From: Anniella stebbinsi
Lineage: Eukaryota; Chordata; Lepidosauria; Squamata; Anniellidae
Direction of reading: 5' to 3'
DNA: 64,000 bases
Assembly (NCBI GenBank): GCA_029215795.1
Contig: JARDYH010000002.1
Coordinates: 63,093,001 to 63,157,000 of the forward strand
The translations under genes and the position numbers were made by a program. The stretch's first letter is position 1. Every line of letters begins with the position of its first letter. Positions 43,746 to 54,944 of this stretch are shown here, one piece after another. The notes beneath the pieces are model-generated. The model searched no databases, was not told where the DNA came from, and saw only the letters and a program-made list of their open reading frames with translations.

Positions 43746-44110
43746 TTACAAACTGAAATGAATTTCTCCTCGATCTCTCACAATATTTCAAGTGTGACCA
43801 CATCATGGCTTTGTATAAGGGCATTATAAAATGGCAATTTTATTTCAATCCTTCTGCTAAAAGTAAGTTGTAATTTTTTAACATCATGGCCAGTGATTTA
43901 AACCTGAATGCAGTCAGTACAGATTAATAACTGTCTGCAAATCATGTTGGTAATCTTAGTCCAATACTTAATGTACAGCTGCCAACCTAACAGAAGCCAT
44001 CTGTAAAACAGATACTAATTCAGCATTTCTAATGTAGAGGTCAATAGCTATGTGTAGCATGTTGCCCTAATATGGGCAAATCATTGGTTGTTATTTATTG
44101 ATTCATAGAC
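43746..44110. other. Unassigned
   Basis: Nothing recognised. Confidence 0.4.
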
Positions 44111-44329
44111 CCTGTTCAGATGACATGCTAAGCCACAGTGGTTAAGCATTTTGAGCTAAACATTATGGCTTAGTGTGTCGTATGAACCATGACTTACCAT
44201 GTCATATGAACCATTCCTAATCATGGTGGCTACATAACCACGGTTTAAACATTCTCACTAACCATTTGCTGCAAAAGGTTTAGCGGCCTAACCATGGCTT
44301 AGCGTGTTGTCTGAACAGGCCCTGACAAT
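44111..44329. mobile_element. TIR element, CCTGTTCAGA ends
   Basis: CCTGTTCAGATGACATGCTA with AGCCA pairs with GGCTTAGCGTGTTGTCTGAA then CAGG at the other end (exact 10-bp termini, then mismatches). The interior repeats TAACCATGG words. Relative: 62194-62730. Non-coding. Confidence 0.75.
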
Positions 44330-44416
44330 TTTTGTTCACCAGTTTTTAATGCTTCATAATGTTTGTCACCAAGTATAGGTGTTAATCTTTTGTATGGATC
44401 TTTGAATCTTTTAAAA

Positions 44417-44640
44417 TGTCAGTAGGGTCTACACTTGAGTATTGACAAGGGGAGTGTGTCCCTGCTGGTACTTCTCGACCTCTCAGCGGCTTTCAAAACC
44501 ATCAACCATGGTATCCTTCTGGAACGCCTGAGGGGATTGGGAATTGGGGACACTGACCTTCAGTGGTTCCGGTCCTACCTCTCAGGCAGGTTCCATATGG
44601 TGATGCTTGGGAATAGTTGCTCAGTGGGGAAGTGCTATGC
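44417..44640 (+). pseudogene. L2-like reverse-transcriptase fragment
   Basis: The frame reads SVSLLVLLDLSAAFKTINHG then ILLERLRGLGIGDTDLQWFR and SYLSGRFHMV. This is the L2/CR1-clade palm motif A region (LDLSAAFDT.DH), with D to K change after the phenylalanine. Only this stretch of the enzyme is present, cut off on both sides. Confidence 0.88.
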
Positions 44641-45104
44641 AATGAATCCCTTTAAACCCCCCTTCCCACGAACATCCCTTTCTCTGCCCAGAACAGTTGC
44701 TACAGAGAAGTAAATCAGGAAGCTGCCTCCTCCCCCTCCGTGCTCAGCTCCTCCGTGCGCACCCCCTTCTTCTCCACCTGCGATGGGTGGGTAGGTGGGA
44801 GACAGAGCTGCCTCCAAGGGGAAGCTCCCACCCAGACCCCAATGTTAGACTTTGCCATTTGAATGTCTGCCTGATGCTGATGCTGCTGATGCTGCTGTCT
44901 TGAAGATCCTACCTGCGAGGAGCGCGTGCCGCCCTTCTCGTGCAAGATATGGGACTTGTGCTTTTCCCCAAGGGGAAGCTCCCAGCCAGTCCCCAATGTT
45001 GCCTTTACAACAACACGGAGTTTTGACAGATAAAAGAGGGAGGGGTAGGCGGGGGAGGGGGGTGCAATTGACAGCCCAAGCCTCTTGGGAAAAACTTTTG
45101 TAAC
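44641..45104. other. GC-rich segment, probably part of the next element
   Basis: CT-rich blocks and a CCAAGGGGAAGCTCCCA phrase occurring twice (about 44814 and 44968), followed by CCAATGTT both times. This indicates an internal duplication of about 154 bp spacing. No gene; a left terminus was not found. Confidence 0.5.
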
Positions 45105-45715
45105 TTTTAATCTAAAAAATCCATAGCCATCAAATGCCTGGACCTATCATTCTGAAATTTCTGACTGATAACTACCCCTAACCCATCTACAAAGTGAGCA
45201 AGTTTCATGTGTGTAACTTTAAAAATGAAAAAGTTATAGGTGTTTCTTTCCTCATTGTTTCAAAAATTAATTGCCACACAAGGCAAGCACCTATATTTCT
45301 GAAATTTCACACACGTATCAAGACAAGTGTTACCTGTAATGTGCCCATGTTTCCTGTTTGTATCTTTAAAAATAAAAAAGTGGGAGGCATAACTGTATTT
45401 ACCCCACTACTACCCATTTTTCTAAAATTAATTGCCACACAAGGCAAGCACCTATGTTTCTGAAATTTCACACACATAGGTCCCAAGGTACCACCTACAA
45501 TGTGGAAAAGTGTCATGTGTGTAACTTTAAAAATGAAAAAGTTAGAGGCATTCCTGGTTATTTATTAAAAAATTAATTGCCACAAAATGCATGCACCAAT
45601 CTTTCTGAAATTTCTTATCCCTAACAAGTCTACAATGTGCCCAGGTTTCATCCTTCTATCATTAAAAATGAAAAAGGTATAGGCATTTTTGTAAAACAAT
45701 ACTTGGCTATGGGAA
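45105..45715. repeat. Tandem array, about four units of roughly 150 bp
   Basis: Each unit contains TTAATTGCCACACAAGGCAAG or a variant, CTGAAATTTCACACA, and an end like GTAACTTTAAAAATGAAAAA. Units start near 45113, 45264, 45425 and 45570. Sequence divergence between units is moderate. Not coding. Confidence 0.75.
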
Positions 45716-45721
45716 AAAGCA

Positions 45722-45848
45722 TTCAAAATGGCGTCCGATCTGCCGATCCGATCCAGATCGGACCTCAGTGGATCGGATCGGATTTTTCCGATTTTGGGGT
45801 GGATCAGATTCGGATCGTGGATCGGATCCAATCCGATGCACACCCCTA
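45722..45848. mobile_element. GATC-rich hAT-like right terminus
   Basis: Dense GATCCGATCC and GGATCGGATC words lead to the end GATGCACACCCCTA, the complement of the TAGGGGTGTGCA start at 27665. It abuts a MITE fragment at the MITE's internal TAGTTCCTGG, showing insertion into that MITE. Confidence 0.7.
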
Positions 45849-46074
45849 GTTCCTGGTGAAATTCCCTCTTCATCACAACAGTTAAAGTTGCAGGGGCACT
45901 GCCTTCTTTTGTATATGGTCACTCTAGTATAGTGCCTGCAACTTTAACTGTTGTGATGAAGAGGGAATTTCCCCAGGAACTAATTGCATACAAATGACAC
46001 TGGTTGAAATTCCCTTTTTACTACAACTGTTAAAGTTACATGACCCCTGTCCTTCTTTTCATATGGTCTGCCTA
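45849..46074. mobile_element. Interrupted inverted MITE dimer (copy D3)
   Basis: Starts mid-unit (GTTCCTGGTGAAATTCCC), runs to GTATATGGTCACTCTA, crosses GTATAGTG, then the reverse unit to ATATGGTCTGCCTA. The junction is the same as in D1 and D2. The left part was displaced by the GATC-rich element. Confidence 0.78.
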
Positions 46075-46078
46075 GTAC

Positions 46079-46139
46079 ACCACCTTGGGTACCTTGGAGG
46101 GAAAAAAGCAGGATATTAATGCAATAAATAAATAAATAC
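46079..46139 (+). mobile_element. SINE/LINE 3' tail piece
   Basis: CACCTTGGGTACCTTGGAGG then AAAAAGCAGGATATTAATGC and AATAAATAAATA fits the tail of a Sauria-type SINE. The head is missing. Confidence 0.6.
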
Positions 46140-46625
46140 CTGTCAGCACCCAGCTTTGGTGTTCTGCACAAGGTGCATCATCCACACCACCTTCAAGAGT
46201 GGCTCAATGTAGAGCAATTGCAAGAATCTAATCTGGAGGTTAGCAAAGCACTGGAGCACTGTGGCCAAGCTATCTTTCTCCAGGAAAGGCCATAGCTGGT
46301 GAACAAGTCAGAGCAGAAAATGAGCACTCCTCTCCATCAAGGTCACCAGGGCCTCAACAGACAATGCTGAAAAAGGAGTACCACCAAGCTATGCATCTGT
46401 TCCTTCCAGGGAAGTGCAATCTCATCCATAACAGACTATCTCATTACCTCTCAAACTTGAGAACTGGAAACACATAATACCTCCATCTTATTTAGATTCA
46501 ATTCAGTTTATTGGCCCACATCCAGCCCATTTCTGCCTCCATAAAGATGCCCAGCTCCTGAACTGCTTCCCCTGATTCAAATTGAACAGAGAGATAGAGC
46601 TCGGTGTCATCAGGTTCATAGACTT
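46140..46625 (-). pseudogene. L2-like reverse-transcriptase fragment
   Basis: Minus strand reads PDDTELYLSVQFESGEAVQE then LGIFMEAEMGWMWANKLN. This is L2 motif C (usually YADDTQLYL, here with the alanine changed) followed by the conserved MGWM.ANKLKLN block. Further on, in broken frame, VTLMERSAHFLL, LVHQLWPFLEKDSLATVL and MMHLVQNTKA match the next L2 segment. Stops and shifts make it inactive. Confidence 0.82.
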
Positions 46626-47305
46626 ATTGAAATTTTTAATTGTAAATCACATTGGGGACCCTTCTGGGCCAAAAGACAACTCAGAAACATCTTTATACAT
46701 TAATAGCATATTCGTTCCTTTACAAATTTCAACTGTTTTTGTCATTCCTTTTCTTTCTTTGTTTTCCATTATTTTCAATGGGAGTTTCTCTTCTGTAACG
46801 TCTGTGGTTTCCCATCAAAGCCCTATGAAATTTTCAAGAATCCTACCCCCTTTCCAAGGGATCTAATTTTCAGACAGGTAGGAAACCAATTTTATGTGTA
46901 CTTTTCCATTCTAAACAAAGATAGGACACAGATGCACAGCTTAAGTCCTGTGCAAAAGACTTTAAGAGACAAAATGCACAAAGCACTTCTACTTCAGAAC
47001 AGAACCTTCTTTCAGTGGAGATTATGCATGCAATTCATGTTGGATTCATTTGCTCCCAAACAACATTAAATATTTCCACAAGGGGTCTATTTTGTTCTGG
47101 CATTAAATTCAGGAAATGAATTATAACAAAACATACTTTATTTGATTTAAACCAATAACTGACCTGGGGTTCTTTAAAGATGCTCTCAATGATTGCTCCT
47201 AGACCTGGAAATTAACTAATTCTTGCCATCAGTAAAGAAGCTAATTCAATTATGTGTCAAAACATAAGTACTTCTTGAATGGTCTCTCGAACAGTCTCTC
47301 GAACA
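46626..47305. other. Unassigned
   Basis: A 12-bp unit TCTCTCGAACAG is repeated at 47283-47306. No gene. Confidence 0.4.
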
Positions 47306-47425
47306 GTCTTCCCCACTTGATGCCCCGCGCCAGATATGCTGGACTAGAGCCCCATCATTTCCAGCCATGATGGGGATTGATGGGAACTATAGTCCAACAC
47401 ATTTCAAGGCCCCTAGTTTGGGGAA
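47306..47425. mobile_element. Palindromic MITE (ATTCCAGCCATGATGGG family)
   Basis: GTCTTCCCCACTTGATGCCC...CCATCATTTCC pairs with GGGATTGATGGGAACTATAG then TCCAACACATTT and GGGGAA. Same family as 19901-20014. Confidence 0.78.
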
Positions 47426-48483
47426 AAACAACAGGGGAGGAACGAGGCACTCCATTTCTGAACATCTACCCCCTTTATCTATTTATTTATTTTATTTTTT
47501 GAACAATGGTCTGCAGAAGCATGGAGGTGGTCCAGCGACTTTTCGGCTCACTGGTCCACCCCCTTCCCTGCCCAGCTTATGGTGACCAATCAGGGGTAGC
47601 CATCGGCTGTGGTACACCTCCTCAGCAGCTCCATAGCAAGACGACAGATGGCAGATGCCGTCATCACCTCGCTGCAAGCAAAACATGTCGGGGGAAGTGC
47701 CCAACTTTTTTAAAGTGGAGCTTTGGGGGTTTGCACCTGGATGGCTTCGCAATGGCAGCTGCATCATATAGATAACCTGCTGCCACTCCGAATCCACCCC
47801 GGGGCAAACTGCTTGTCAAGATGTACCCCAAGACATGGTCTGAGACCCATCTCTGCCAGCAGTGACTTCTGGATTCCATTACTCCAGTGTAAACATTGAA
47901 GATGCATTTTCTTTGTTGAGTAATCTCAAAAGTTCAAATGCTGTGTTTCAAATGCCCATCTTAAATAAAGGCAAAAGTAAAATAAGCACATACAGTATAG
48001 ACTGTATACCTTCTGTTCCAGCCAGGAGTCAGAGGTTCGTTTTATACTCAGTCATGTGGCTTGAAGGTGGTTTTTGTGATTAAAGGACATTATCAGAAAA
48101 CAAGTTTGGCATTAGGCTTCCTCCTCTGTAATAAGCTTGCTGTTGAAGAAAATCCATTCATCCTGTTCTTCAATTTCCACAGCTATGAAGCAAAGATATA
48201 AAACACTTTATGCCAAAGGGGTGCTTGACACAGGGTTTATTATTATTCTTTCAAGCACCCAGAGATAATGAACTAGAGCTTCATAAGATGTGAATAAAAT
48301 GGGCTTCATGATTTCAAAATAAACCAAAGTTGTATATGATCCACACCAGGGAAGCATCCAGACTAAATATTTTGTTCTTCCACAGAACAGCTTATTTAAT
48401 GGTCTAATGGCTAGTCACAGAAGAAGAAAAGTAATAGAGCTAGAAGGCATCTAATCCAAATATGTGCAATTTGGAATGTTTGA
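47426..48483. other. Unassigned
   Basis: An AT-rich ATTTATTTATTTTATT tract near 47475-47498. 47500-47860 is GC-richer and unrecognised. No coding signal. Confidence 0.4.
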
Positions 48484-48985
48484 GAAATCCACTCAATCAT
48501 ACTATTAACAAGGGAGGAAACCAAAGAAAAAATTAAATTGGGAATAGAAAGATATTTTGCAGAAAATAAAACAGGGGAGATGACTCAAAGAATTAGATGG
48601 GAAGCAGCAAAGGCAACAATAAGAGGGGAATGTATTAAACAATTAAGTATAATTAGGAAAAAAGAGAAAGAAAAAAGATAGACTAGATAGAGAGATAAAG
48701 ACTTTAGAGGAAAATTACAAAAAGACAGGGAAAATAAAAACTAGAAGGAAAATAGAAGAAAGGAGAAAAGATAGAGAGGTTTTAGATATGAATAAAACAA
48801 TGGTGAATTTGTTATATATGAAACAAAGAAATTATGAATATTCAGGAAAAAGCTCAAAAATGCTGACAAATAGAGTTCAAAAAAGAAGAATTAGAAACAA
48901 AATATGGGCATTAAGTACTAAAGGAGGAGATAGAACACAGGATCAAGGAAAAATGAGAGAAATAATACAATAATATTTCTCAGAG

Positions 48986-50200
48986 TTGTATAAAGGAAAG
49001 GAGGTGGACATAAGCCAAATTAAAAAGTATCAAAGGAAAGCGGGGATACCACCATTAAAGGAAGAACAAAAGCAATACTTACAAGCAGAGGTACAAGAAA
49101 AAGAAATAGAACAGGTCATAAAAGAGTTAAAGAATAACAAAAGCCCGGGGGAAGATGGTTTCACCGGGGAGTTCTATAAAGTATATGCAGACAAACTGGT
49201 ACCCCAACTAAAAAGTTTATTTCATGAAATACAAGAGGGGGGATCTCTCCCGGAAACATGGAAACAAACAGCAATAGTAATGAGAGCTAAACCAAATAAA
49301 GATAAATGTAATCCAGATTCATACAGGCTAATATCCCTGCTGAATGTAGACTATAAGATATTTACAAAAATATGGGCTAAGAGCCTAAAGGAAACAATAA
49401 ATGATTCTATAGGGGTAGACCAATACGGCTTCTTAAAAAATAGGTTTATAGCAGAACCCATTAGGAAACTGTGTGGCCTGATGAGGTTGAGTAATATAAG
49501 AAAAGTACCAATGGTAATAATGACCCTGGATTTATACAAGGCTTTCGACACAGTAATCCCGAAATTTATAACTAATATGCCAGAAATATACAATTTGGGA
49601 ACTAAATTTAAACACATAATAGATATAATATATGAGCAATCAAAGGCCAAAGTTAGATATAATGAGTTAGAAATGCGAGAAATAAAGTTAATGGCAGGAA
49701 CAAGACAGGGATGTCCATTATCACCTTTATTATTCACAATGGCAATAGAATTCTTGGCAGATAGAATTAGAGCAAACACAAAGATGAAAGGAATACAGGT
49801 TGGTAAAAAAGAATTTAAATTAAGCCTTTATGCGGATGACATTATAATGACATTACAAAATACAAAAGAAGAGTTAAAAGAAGTGACAAAAGAATTATGG
49901 GAGTTTCAACAGGTAGCAGGCCTTAAGGTTAATAAGGAAAAATCAGGACTGATGTGTTTAAACATAGGGCCCCAGGATCAAATAGAAATATCTGAAACAA
50001 TGGGTATCCCAATAATAGCTAAAGCATTTAGGTATTTAGGAGTACAGATTAGAAGTAAAACACCAAGAGCACCAAAAATATACAGATATAGACTCACACA
50101 AGATGGGGGATGGAGCATACCAAATTTGAAAATATATTATGAGGCATATAAATTAAGATATCTATTAGCAATAACAAAGGAAGACGGAGATTTGCAGTGA
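48986..50200 (+). pseudogene. L1-like ORF2 reverse-transcriptase remnant
   Basis: The in-frame region continues upstream past a TAA at 48971. Recognisable segments: KSPGEDGFTGEFYK (fingers), NPDSYRLISLLNVDYKIFTK, VDQYGFLKNR, LDLYKAFDTV (motif A), AGTRQGCPLSPLLF (motif B) and LYADDIIM with the catalytic YADD at 49829-49840. Then RYLGVQIRSK joins directly to GGWSIPNLKIYYEAYK, which in L1 proteins lies much further on. Roughly 150-200 residues of thumb are therefore missing. TTG as first codon is only where the open frame begins. Cannot be active. Confidence 0.93.
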
Positions 50201-50458
50201 GTAGAAATAGAGAGGGAATTGATGGGACTTAAAAAAGAAGAAGACATACAAAATTTGCTGTATAATAAAAAAATATATCAAAAAATTAATGGGAAACAAA
50301 CAAAGTATAATAAGTGGAATTTTGAAAGTATGGTATTATAAAAAAGGAAAATTAATGCCAAGTATATCACCTCTAACACCAATTTGGATACACCCGGAAT
50401 TTGATATTAAAAAAAGGCAATAACCAAAAGTAAATTAAAAGAAATAAGATTAATACAG

Positions 50459-51193
50459 ATGAAAAACTTTTACGAACAAGAAAATCCAATAACACAAAAA
50501 ATATGGAATAGGAGAGTACAAAATGTTGAAATATCATGGATGGCATGGTTGCAGATTAACAAATTTATCAGAAATGGAAAGATAGTAAAGGAGAGTACAA
50601 GGGAGCTAACTGAGTGGGAAAAATTTATAGACAATTATAAAGATGGAGATAAGGGACTGATTACACAAATATATATAATTATAATAAGACAGGAAACTGG
50701 AGGGAATTATATTATACAACAGACATGGGAAGAAGATCTGGATCAAGAAATTGAAGATAGAGAGTGGGGAAGTATATTTGAAAAATTCCCATTCAAAACT
50801 ACCTCCACAAAGATAAGAGAAGGGGCTTTAAAAATGATACAAAAATGGTGTTTAACTTCAGTGAAGGTAGCAAAAATGAACAGAAATGCGACCCCAGAAT
50901 GTTGGAGAGGATGCACAGAGTTTGGAACAAATTTGCATATGTGGTGGGAATGTAATAAAGTAAGGAAATTTTGGGATAAGGTTTTTCAAAAAATAGAAAA
51001 GGTCACTGCTCAAAGAATTAATAGAACAGCTGAACTAGCTCTTTTGAATATGTTTGTTAAAGAAAATAGTGATGTAAAGGACAAAATATTGATTGGATTT
51101 ATGCTGACTGCAGCAAGGCAACAGATAGCTAGTAATTGGAAAACAGCTAGGGGGTTAACAATTAAGGTGTGGGGAAAAAATTGTGGAATATAG
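50459..51193 (+). pseudogene. L1-like ORF2 C-terminal region
   Basis: Continuation of ORF2 after several stops. It carries a Cys/His knuckle C-x3-C-x7-H-x4-C (CWRGC...HMWWEC) within PECWRGCTEFGTNLHMWWEC, followed by RKFWDKVF. This is the usual L1 C-terminal zinc-knuckle region. A last short frame (51169-51351) completes the carboxy-terminus in another phase. Confidence 0.88.
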
Positions 51194-51581
51194 CAATGAA
51201 TGAAAAATTAACACAGAAACTTAGAGTCTATAGAGGAAAAAAGAAGAGGGATACATTTAGAAGAGAATGGTTTGCATATATAGATTATATGGGAAAAGAT
51301 CCAAATAAGAACAATATTGTGGAAGCATACAAAAAGTTATGGAACTCCTGAAAAGAAAGAAGAGATAGAGAAGAAGTTGGAAGAAAATAAGAAGAGAACA
51401 GAGGCAAATAAACCAATAAAAAAGAGGAAGAGGGGGGGAAGGGGGATAAACAAATAATAGTAACGATGTTAAAATGGTGGATGAATCATGTAAGATATGT
51501 AAAAATGAAATATAGATGTATTTACAAAAAAAAAAAAGCTAATGAATTCTAAAAAAAAAAAGAAAAAAAAGAAATCCACTC

Positions 51582-52494
51582 CATCAGATTTTTAAATGGA
51601 TTTCTCCAATTAGCATCGTCTGGAAAAGGATGCAGATGGGATGCATTTTATATTCGGAAATCCATACATTTCCAGAATTGAGATGTGTTCCATGGCACAC
51701 AAAAAATGTGTCTGATGAAATGTGCACATTTCAAAAATGCACAAAACATGCTTTAAACCATGGATAGATGTATAGAAAGATCATACAATTTGAAAAATCC
51801 ACAGAAAAATGCACAATTAAAAATATGCAAACAAATACGTACAAAAGAAAATCAACACAAAACTGGCTCAGAATGGACTTTTGGAGGTTGGAAATGGATG
51901 AAGTCTGCAGAAACAGACCTGGAAGTCTGCTCATCAGTACCTGCATGTCAGAATCTCCTAAACATACATAAGGCTTTTTCCTTGGATGTTTTCCATGCTG
52001 CAACATTTTATTAAAGTAACTTATGGTTGTTTATTTTATTGGCATTATTACTCACTAGAGCTGATTGATTCAGTCAATCCACATGTATCCATTTCAGGTC
52101 TGTGCATATTGTTAAGAGGTTGTCTAATTGGTTTGATGCTTGTTCTGAACCTCATTTTTCCTTCACACCGTATGTGGACCTCTGATAATTGGTCAGTGCT
52201 GAAACACAGGACAGTTATTACAAAATCAGGATCTGAATCATCTTTGAATTGCTTCATTGATGCACAGTCACTTCAACAACAACAAAATCAGTTGCAAATT
52301 GTAGCTGCATGTTCGCAAACTGGTACTAGGCTATCTGCTTGGGCCATATTACAAAAGTGCTGAGGAAGCTTCACTAGCTGTCCATTTGATTCTGGTCTGG
52401 CCATTTGTTTTGAGCAGCTTGAAGTGGTGGCTTGATGCCTCCTGCTCTTCCATAGTGTGTGTGTGTGTGTGTGTAAATGAATGGGTCAATTGAG
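51582..52494. other. Unassigned, probable old repeat and (TG)n
   Basis: 51655-51960 contains TGCACATTTCAAAAATGCAC and AAAATGCACAATTAAAAATA, like 43326-43745. A (GT)n tract lies at 52456-52475. No gene. Confidence 0.45.
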
Positions 52495-52661
52495 TAGGGT
52501 GACCATATAGAAAGGAGGACAAGGCTCATGTATCTTTAACAGTTAAAGGGGAATTTCAGCAGGTGTCATTTGTATGTATGCAGCACCTGGTGAAATTCCC
52601 TCTTCATCATTGCAGTTAAAGCTGCAGGAGTCCTGCCCTCTTTTGTATCTGGTCACTCTAC
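52495..52661. mobile_element. hAT-type MITE, single unit
   Basis: TAGGGTGACCATATAGAAAG to CTGGTCACTCTA, palindromic, 167 bp. The 8 bp on each side (CAATTGAG, CAAAAGAG) match at six positions, consistent with an eroded target duplication. Its monomer structure helps to define the dimers at 16740, 45849 and 53764. Confidence 0.82.
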
Positions 52662-52666
52662 AAAAG

Positions 52667-52771
52667 AGGGCATCCTGATCAGGGGTCTGGAAACAAAGCC
52701 CTATGAGGAGAGGCTGGAAGAACTGTGCGTGTTTAGCCTTGAAAAGAGAAGACTGAGGGGAGACATGAAAG
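52667..52771 (+). mobile_element. CR1 LINE coding fragment
   Basis: CTGGAAACAAAGCCCTATGA then GGAGAGGCTGGAAGAACTG encodes the [18 protein letters not shown] CR1 block also seen at 10431-11395. Cut off on both sides. Confidence 0.8.
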
Positions 52772-52789
52772 CAAAGCTGGTCACCACAA

Positions 52790-53080
52790 GCAGCAGAGCT
52801 TTTTCAGCATGAATTACTTGTACATTACTTCCTTCTCCCCATTGAAACTGAGTGTTAGATCTATTTTGGCCTTTAAAAACAGGTTAAACAAACTTTTTTG
52901 TTTTACCAAGCCTTTGGGGATTCATATTTTAGATCCAGATGTTTTATCAGTCTATGGAATTTGGTTGTAACTGGCACAGTTATTTTGTTATTGTTTTGTA
53001 GTTTTCACAGTGATTCTGTTTGGCATTTGTGGACCTCAATGGGTTGGAAAGATGAGATTAAAAAATACATTTATTAACAA
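52790..53080 (+). mobile_element. L2-like LINE C-terminus and 3' UTR
   Basis: TTTTGGCCTTTAAAAACAGG then TTAAACAAACTTTTTTGTTT resembles the LINE tail pattern F..FK..LKTFLF. It is followed by a T-rich UTR and an AAAAATACATTTATTAAC tail. Decayed. Confidence 0.55.
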
Positions 53081-53763
53081 CCATGACAGCAATAAGAATG
53101 ACAATCAACCTCCATGTGAGCACAAGCACTGATGAATTGTTCCTCAGACCTCACCCATTTTTTCAACCTGGTATCTGACTAAAGCACAGCTACTTTGGAT
53201 AGCCTAGGGAGGGATTCAGTGGTTAACTGCTGACTAGCTTTGGCAGCTAGCAGCCTGTAATTGCTTATACAATAATCTATTTAAAAGGCACAATTTCTGA
53301 CCAAAGGATTAAACATCAGAAGTCAGACTCTGAAGTGGTCTGTAACTGCCTTCCACAATTCCTTAAATCTTGAATAATAAAGGATTCATTTACTGGCCCT
53401 TGAATAAAATCCTATACTCTGCTTTAAGTGTGTAATGAATAAATTATATTTCTTTAAGGAAAAATGTCAGTTTAACACACACAAGATTAAAAGAAGCAAA
53501 AAGCACTTGAAAACATCTTTTCTACAAAATGAATATTTTGTCTTCCTTCACAAAGTGAAGTAAAAGAACCTCAATCTGCCATGGATGTGTTCAATGACCC
53601 AGGCCATAAATGTCAGAGACCAACTTTCTCCTCTGACTTGCGCAGAAGAGCAAAACATCTTGCCATATGCATTCTAAGCCTTTTGCTCCAAACCCTGTTT
53701 CTGCTCTCCAGTTCTGGTTCAAATTATAGCCCTAGTTCTATCTATTTATGCAAGGCTCATGTG
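53081..53763. other. Unassigned, no gene seen
   Basis: Nothing recognised. Confidence 0.4.
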
Positions 53764-54014
53764 CAGGGTGGCCATATGAAAAGGAGGACCGGGCTCCTGT
53801 ATCTTTAACAGTTGCATAGAAAAGGGAATTTCAGCGGATGTCATTTGTTTGCGGGCAGCAGCTGGTGAAATTCCCTATTCATCACAATAGTTAAAGCTGC
53901 AGAAGCCCCACCTTCTTTCGTACTTGGTAATTCTAGTATAGCTCCTGAAGCTTTCATAAAGAAGGAATTTCACCAGGTGCTGCGTGCATATAAATGAAAC
54001 TTGCTGAAATTCCT
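53764..54014. mobile_element. Inverted dimer of hAT MITEs (copy D4), decayed
   Basis: Starts CAGGGTGGCCATATG, the first unit ends GTACTTGGTAATTCTA, then GTATAGCT (degraded GTATAGTG) and a reverse unit that fades after TTGCTGAAATTCCTAA. The order is the same as in D3, so the dimer is an old, shared arrangement. Confidence 0.7.
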
Positions 54015-54805
54015 AAGATTGTGTGGCATCATTGTATAAATAAAGTGGGTTGAACACTAAGATTCCTGTTGCTGTTGTTGTTGTTGTTGTTAGTGTCATT
54101 GCGTATTCATCACTTTGCTTGAGAATGAGAGGTATTCTCCTTCAGATCTTATTGAGACGCTGATCATTATTTTTTCACTCCAAATCTTATCAGTCAGAGT
54201 AATGGCATGAAAAGCTATATGTTTCATTCGGATAGCGAGAAATTAGCTTTTATCTGCCATTTAGGAAGTGTTTCTCATTATCTGATTGACCAGTCACACA
54301 CAGAATTAATGACTGAGAGTTATATGCTGAAAAGGCTGTATTAATAACACATTTTAAAATCATGCCCCATATAAACTCATTTCTTTCCTAACCACAGGTA
54401 TTTAGTATTAAGCTCTAGTATGATGTATTCAGAGTGGTTGGACTACTCAGTATTTTTTTAATGAGCTGGGTAACAGGATTAGCCTTGGGCAAAATTTTAA
54501 AATATTGTTTCGGGCTTTCCCTTCTCTGAATGCTGGGAAATTCAGGGCAGTATTTGCAGGCCAAGAGAGAGCACCTGTGTCTATATTCTTTTTAAAATAA
54601 TTTGAGCATTTACAAATGTATAGGTTTAGAAGGCATTGCATGCTAGCAGAAGCACAGACATAGTCAGTATGGTTCCATAGTTTTTCAAATCCCGCCCACA
54701 CCCATTTCAGCTTTTACTGCACAGTTTCAGACTGGGCAAACCAGTTTTGGCTCCCCCTAACATTGCAAATGGGTGCAACCCAATACACATTCCAATCTGC
54801 CTCAA
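54015..54805. other. Unassigned, with short (GTT)n
   Basis: (GTT)n at 54068-54091. No gene. Confidence 0.5.
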
Positions 54806-54944
54806 GATCAGGGGTAGCCAACAGATGCCCTGAGTGTGGTTTGGACAACAATTCCCATAATCCCTACCCATTGGCAATGCTGGCTGGAGTTTATGGCAGC
54901 TCTGATCCAAAATACCCAAGGGGCACTAGGTTTCCTGCCCCTAT
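54806..54944. mobile_element. Palindromic MITE, diverged
   Basis: GGGGTAGCCAACAGATGCCC and GACAACAATTCCCATAATCC pair with the end GGGGCACTAGGTTTCCTGCC. Member of the 19901/47306 family. Confidence 0.7.

Larger units (their letters stand above)
48484..51581 (+). mobile_element. L1-clade LINE, 5'-truncated, with target duplication
   Basis: Flanked by GAAATCCACTC on both sides (48484-48494, 51571-51581; extends to 16 bp with one mismatch) and ending in an A-rich tail (about 51528-51570). These features mark target-primed insertion. The body (48495-51570) begins in the linker between endonuclease and reverse transcriptase, so ORF1 and the endonuclease are absent. The strand is A-rich as in L1. 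Damage: a frameshift near 48680, stops at 48971-48973 and 50198-50200, and an internal deletion after the palm. Confidence 0.93.
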
